This document shows positions 5,596-8,376 of a stretch of 8,376 nt of DNA, one piece after another; position 1 is the first letter of the stretch, and each line of letters begins with the position of its first letter. This DNA comes from an uncultured Pelosinus sp. (GTDB lineage: Bacteria; Bacillota; Negativicutes; UMGS1260): positions 1 to 8,376 of the forward strand of contig URQW01000111.1 of assembly GCA_900550105.1 (NCBI GenBank). Reading direction: 5' to 3'. Under the pieces are notes generated by a model that ran no database searches, was not told the origin of the DNA, and saw only the letters and a program-made list of their open reading frames with translations. The translations under genes and the position numbers were made by a program.

Positions 5596-6471
5596 ATGAT
5601 TAAGAATTTAGAAATTTTTATCGCCGTGGCTAAAAATCTGAACTTCGGTGAGGCAGCTAGACAGCTCAATTACTCGCAATCGACTGTTTCGGAACAAATT
5701 AAGAATCTCGAAACGTATTTGGGCGTAAAAGTATTTGAACGCATTGGCCGAAAAGTGTTTTTGACGGAGCAAGGAAAACAGCTACTTCCTCATGCGGAAC
5801 GTATGGTTCGCGATGCCAAAAATCTTAAGCTTTTATTTCAAAGTGAGTCTAAAGTTGGGGGGACTCTTGTAATTGGTGCGGCTGAAACTCTTTGTACCTA
5901 TTGGCTTCCTCCACTGCTAAAGGAATATCAAAAGCTTTATCCTGAAGTGCAGATTCACATTCGAACTGGGGTTTGTACGGAGTTTCCACAATGGCTGCAA
6001 AAAAATATAATAGATGTTGCTTTTAGTCTTTATGAAGAATATAAAGAGCCGCAGTTGCGTGAATTTACTTTGTTTAGTGGTGATACGATCTTATTTGCAG
6101 CGCCTGACCATTTTTTGGCGAAGTGCTCTAAATTGACGATTCAAGATTTATCAGGGGAAACGCTGTTAATGCCTGAAGGGAGCTCTGGTTATCCTACAGA
6201 TTTGAAACTTTTACTTAGTAAAAATCAGGTTTTCGTAAATTGGTTAGAATTTAGTAGCTTGGAAACGATCAAGCAATGTGTTAGAAACGGCCTTGGCATA
6301 GCCTTATTACCGGAATTGGCCCTAAAAGCAGAGTTAGAGCGTAGCGAGTTAGTAAAGCTGCCTTGGCAATCAGGAATTGTTGTAAAATCTCAGATGGTTT
6401 TTCATCGGGATAAATGGTTTTCAGCGCCGCTTGCAGCGCTAGAAAAATTAGTATATTCCCAATTAACATAG
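5596..6471 (+). CDS. LysR-type transcriptional regulator
   Basis: This is a DNA-binding regulator with an N-terminal winged helix-turn-helix and a C-terminal periplasmic-binding-like effector domain. In 291 residues, 1-60 form the LysR HTH (LEIFIAVAKNLNFGEAARQL, then SQSTVSEQIKNLE and FERIGRKVFLTEQG), and about 90-285 the effector domain with typical segments LVIGAAET, LPPLLKEYQKLYPEV and RNGLGIALLPE. ATG 5596 gives the usual family length, with GGTG (5585-5588) upstream. In-frame starts further 5' add residues before the HTH and have no ribosome site. It diverges from the YjeH-like exporter, so it probably controls that gene in response to an amino acid. The effector is unknown. No hairpin terminator is evident after it. 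Confidence 0.92.
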   Translation: MIKNLEIFIAVAKNLNFGEAARQLNYSQSTVSEQIKNLETYLGVKVFERIGRKVFLTEQGKQLLPHAERMVRDAKNLKLLFQSESKVGGTLVIGAAETLCTYWLPPLLKEYQKLYPEVQIHIRTGVCTEFPQWLQKNIIDVAFSLYEEYKEPQLREFTLFSGDTILFAAPDHFLAKCSKLTIQDLSGETLLMPEGSSGYPTDLKLLLSKNQVFVNWLEFSSLETIKQCVRNGLGIALLPELALKAELERSELVKLPWQSGIVVKSQMVFHRDKWFSAPLAALEKLVYSQLT

Positions 6472-6510
6472 TTTAAAAGATTTCTGTTAACAAATTAAAA
6501 ATTTCACATA

Positions 6511-6540
6511 ACAGGAATTCTTAATAGTGCAAGAGAATGT
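6511..6540 (+). promoter_or_regulatory. Candidate sigma-H promoter upstream of the polyferredoxin gene
   Basis: ACAGGAATT (6511-6519) and AGAGAATGT (6532-6540) are 12 bp apart and fit RNAGGAWWW, 11-12 bp, RNNGAATWW apart from G in the -10 tail. It begins 40 bp after the LysR stop. A start near 6547 would give a leader of about 165 bases before ATG 6712. The rest of the 240-bp gap 6472-6711 has no strong sigma-A promoter or terminator. Confidence 0.5.
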
Positions 6541-6632
6541 AAAATGTTAGAATGGAAAACTGTGGGTTTTATACTAAAAGAATCGGAAAAGGTAAAAACA
6601 GCGTATATCTAGAGTATTCAAGAAGAAAAGAG

Positions 6633-6689
6633 GTGAAAAAACTGCTGCTTTCGCGAAACTTGTCTTTGTTTCGAGGCTTTTTGAAATAG
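6633..6689 (+). other. Short GTG frame before the polyferredoxin: leader peptide or displaced 5' end
   Basis: An 18-codon frame reads VKKLLLSRNLSLFRGFLK and stops at TAG 6687. AGAGGTG (6629-6635) is the best ribosome-site match in this gap, but it overlaps the GTG instead of preceding it. The next possible codons at normal spacing are CTG. The peptide is basic and leucine-rich like a protein N-terminus. It may be a leader peptide, chance, or the original start of the downstream gene moved out of frame. Confidence 0.25.
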
Positions 6690-6711
6690 ATTCAGTGAGT
6701 GGCAGATTTTT

Positions 6712-7677
6712 ATGTGTGCTGCACGAATTCATCAGGAACTATGCTATGCTTTTTGCTATTCTAAATCACAATGTAGTCGCTGTTGCCAAGAATGTCCTAA
6801 AGAAGCAATTCGCGCCGATTTTTCTGTTGTTGAAGCCCTTTGCGATGATTGCGGTCTTTGCAGCGCTGTTTGTCCAGCTGACGCTATTTCTCTAAAGGAT
6901 ATTTCGAATGAGACTTGGAGTGCATTATTTAACAGTGATTGCGCTGTAGTCACTTGTCAAGGGCAGGATAGCATAAGCCCATTCGCTTGCTTGGGATTTC
7001 TTGATTTTCGTTTGCTTACGGCCAGTATATTGAAATACGGTGCGACTATCGTTGTTCATACCCAAAAATGCTTAGAATGTCGTCCAACGATCGCGCCTTT
7101 TTTAGAAGAACAGTTAAAAACTAGTTTTTCGCTGTTGCCGCAGGAACAGAAAAAAAACTTGATTTGGGGCGCCAAAGCAGCGTCTTATCTTCCTAAGCAA
7201 AAGATGGTTTCTCGACGGACTTTTTTTAAAGATCTTTGCGGTTCTTTCGTTAAGACGACGAGTCTATTGTTACAAGATGTCGGGCCTTCAGAACCCATTC
7301 GGCGTAAAGAACGACTCCGTGATGTTAATAGTCAATTGGAGTTTCAACCTACTGTTTTTTCCATGCTGAAAATTGATCAGACTTGCACAGGTTGTGGATT
7401 GTGTGTAAAACTTTGTCCGGAAAAAGCATTGAAAATTCTGGACTTTGGCCAAGCTATTGAAATTTTAGAAGAGACAAGAAAATGCTATCAATGCAATCTT
7501 TGCATTGATAGCTGTCCGGTACAAGCCTTGGCTTATGATCAGGCGACTACAGAAGAAGTTTCCTTGGCTCGCATTGAACTGCCTCGCTGTGAACAATGCG
7601 GCAGTGTATATCAGCCTGTTTCGACAGAATCGGTTTGTTTGGAATGCCGATTTCAACAAAAAAATAATAGTAACTAA
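6712..7677 (+). CDS. Cysteine-rich 4Fe-4S polyferredoxin with C-terminal zinc ribbon
   Basis: This is an iron-sulfur electron-transfer protein of 321 residues whose partner I cannot name. Residues 11-55 hold two cluster motifs: an irregular C15-x5-C21-x2-C24-x3-C28-P, then a canonical C44-x2-C47-x2-C50-x3-C54-P. A middle domain (about 70-165) contains TCQG, ACLGFLD and KCLECRP (C120, C123), a pattern I associate with uncharacterised ferredoxin-like proteins near redox enzymes. SRRTFFK (167-173) resembles a twin-arginine motif but is internal. Two more canonical clusters follow (C225/228/231/235 and C258/261/264/268), then a zinc-ribbon CxxC pair (C293/296 and C309/312). There are no membrane segments, so it is probably cytoplasmic. 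ATG 6712 is the first in-frame ATG but lacks a good ribosome site. The radical SAM gene follows 94 bp later. Confidence 0.82.
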   Translation: MCAARIHQELCYAFCYSKSQCSRCCQECPKEAIRADFSVVEALCDDCGLCSAVCPADAISLKDISNETWSALFNSDCAVVTCQGQDSISPFACLGFLDFRLLTASILKYGATIVVHTQKCLECRPTIAPFLEEQLKTSFSLLPQEQKKNLIWGAKAASYLPKQKMVSRRTFFKDLCGSFVKTTSLLLQDVGPSEPIRRKERLRDVNSQLEFQPTVFSMLKIDQTCTGCGLCVKLCPEKALKILDFGQAIEILEETRKCYQCNLCIDSCPVQALAYDQATTEEVSLARIELPRCEQCGSVYQPVSTESVCLECRFQQKNNSN

Positions 7678-7686
7678 GAAATAGAA

Positions 7687-7715
7687 ACAGGATTGATTCA
7701 TTAAAAGTCGAATTG
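7687..7715 (+). promoter_or_regulatory. Candidate sigma-H promoter upstream of the radical SAM gene
   Basis: ACAGGATTG (7687-7695) and GTCGAATTG (7707-7715) are 11 bp apart, fitting the sigma-H pattern except for a final G in each box. A start near 7721 would leave a leader of about 50 bases. It lies in the 94-bp gap after the polyferredoxin gene, which shows no terminator hairpin. Confidence 0.45.
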
Positions 7716-7771
7716 TTACCTTATAAGGAAGGTATGAAATTGATTTTGTAAGAAGTTGGGGGGAACCATAT

Positions 7772-8376
7772 TTGATTATTTCCTGGAATACAACACAGGC
7801 CTGTAATATTCATTGTTCGCATTGTTATCGCGATGCCGGGACGCGATCTGCTGATGAACTGACAACAGAGGAAGGAAAAAAACTGTTATCAGAAATGGCA
7901 AAGGCAGGTTTTAAAATTGTTATTTTAAGTGGTGGCGAACCGTTGATGCGTTCCGATATTTATGAATTGATTGCTCACGCCCGCACAGTCGGGTTGAGGC
8001 CTGTTCTCGGCACAAATGGTATTTTGATCACGCCAGACGTAGCAAGTAAATTAAAAGAAGCGGGACTGGCTGTAGCCGGTATCAGCCTCGACAGTTGCGA
8101 TCCTAACAAGCATAATCATTTTCGTCAAGCAGAGCAAGCTTGGCAGAAAAGTGTTGCTGGCATGGAAGCCTGCCGTGAGGCAGGCCTTAAATTTCAGATT
8201 CATACGACAGCTATGAGCTGGAATGAACCTGAAATTACCGATATTACTGATTTTGCTGTAAAGATAGGCGCTATTGCCCATCATATTTTTTTCCTTGTCC
8301 CTACAGGACGAGGCAAAGACATTGAAGCCACTACATTAAAAACAGAACAGTATGAAGCCCTTTTGGGCAGAATTCT
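7772..8376 (+). CDS. nirJ2: Radical SAM protein, NirJ2/AhbD-like (alternative heme synthesis), 3' end beyond window
   Basis: This is the first 201 residues of a radical SAM enzyme. Relatives NirJ, AhbC and AhbD modify side chains of iron-siroheme derivatives on the siroheme-dependent route to heme or heme d1. The protein opens with SWNTTQACNIHCSHCYRDAG, whose C11, C15 and C18 (CX3CX2C) bind the SAM [4Fe-4S] cluster. SGGEP (53-57), GTNG (80-83) and GISLD (103-107) are the other radical SAM core motifs. IHTTAMSWNEPE and IGAIAHHIFFLVPTGRG match what I recall of Firmicute NirJ2. TTG 7772 is the start, with GGGGGG (7758-7763) eight bases upstream. The C-terminal SPASM-type region that would hold further clusters is outside the window. 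AhbC or AhbD remain possible names. Confidence 0.85.
   Translation, partial: MIISWNTTQACNIHCSHCYRDAGTRSADELTTEEGKKLLSEMAKAGFKIVILSGGEPLMRSDIYELIAHARTVGLRPVLGTNGILITPDVASKLKEAGLAVAGISLDSCDPNKHNHFRQAEQAWQKSVAGMEACREAGLKFQIHTTAMSWNEPEITDITDFAVKIGAIAHHIFFLVPTGRGKDIEATTLKTEQYEALLGRI

Noticed and set aside
6648..6683. Terminator-like CGAAAC/GTTTCG hairpin before GCTTTTTG
   Set aside because: It has only about six pairs with a large loop and a short T run inside a possible coding stretch. It is too weak to call.
6695..6895. Hydrophobic 66-residue frame (GTG 6695) that looks like a small membrane protein
   Set aside because: It is the +1 shadow of the cysteine-rich ferredoxin frame, whose regular CxxCxxCxxxCP motifs show the true frame. 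Only its first few codons may matter, in the frameshift hypothesis.
7210..7230. Twin-arginine signal peptide (SRRTFFK)
   Set aside because: It is at residue 167 of 321, with iron-sulfur domains before it and no following hydrophobic segment typical of an export signal.

Overview
This window reads like chromosomal housekeeping DNA from an endospore-forming Firmicute, most likely a Gram-negative-staining member of the Negativicutes (Sporomusa/Pelosinus-like). That placement is an inference. It rests on AGGAGG-type ribosome binding sites with frequent TTG starts, the trmK-yqfO gene pair, a type A-like RNase P RNA, a NirJ2-type radical SAM protein, and three intergenic sites that match the sporulation sigma-H promoter consensus. 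The window carries no rRNA or species-specific marker that would settle it.

Layout. Positions 1-244 hold the end of a tRNA cluster: tRNA-Asn (lacking its first two bases), a UUCG-capped hairpin, a tRNA with a CAT anticodon, and a strong intrinsic terminator. Positions 262-2075 hold a two-gene operon with overlapping ATGA: trmK (tRNA A22 methyltransferase) and a Nif3/YqfO-family metalloprotein. The yqfO stop codon lies inside a perfect sigma-A promoter (TTGACA, 17 bp, TATAAT) that drives rnpB (RNase P RNA, about 2107-2462), which ends in its own terminator. trxA (2611-2931) follows with a near-consensus sigma-A promoter. Next come a candidate sigma-H promoter, a terminator, and pfkA (3099-4184), which has a TTG start. 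Facing pfkA on the minus strand is a YjeH-like amino-acid exporter (4217-5470). It diverges from a LysR-type regulator (5596-6471) across a 125-bp region with two overlapping candidate promoters and an inverted repeat. Positions 6712-7677 encode a cysteine-rich polyferredoxin with up to four [4Fe-4S] clusters and a zinc ribbon. Its 5' end looks irregular. The window ends inside a NirJ2/AhbD-like radical SAM gene (7772 onward).

How the parts fit. The first 2.5 kb is about RNA supply and maturation: tRNAs, a tRNA methyltransferase and RNase P. The middle covers redox and glycolysis (thioredoxin, phosphofructokinase). The exporter and LysR regulator form a self-contained divergent unit. The last two genes are both iron-sulfur proteins and may belong to anaerobic electron transfer and alternative heme synthesis, but their partners lie outside the window. 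I found no mobile element, CRISPR array or phage gene. The points most worth a second look are the three sigma-H-like sites, the 5' end and cluster arrangement of the polyferredoxin, and the terminator that leaves trmK no room for its own promoter.
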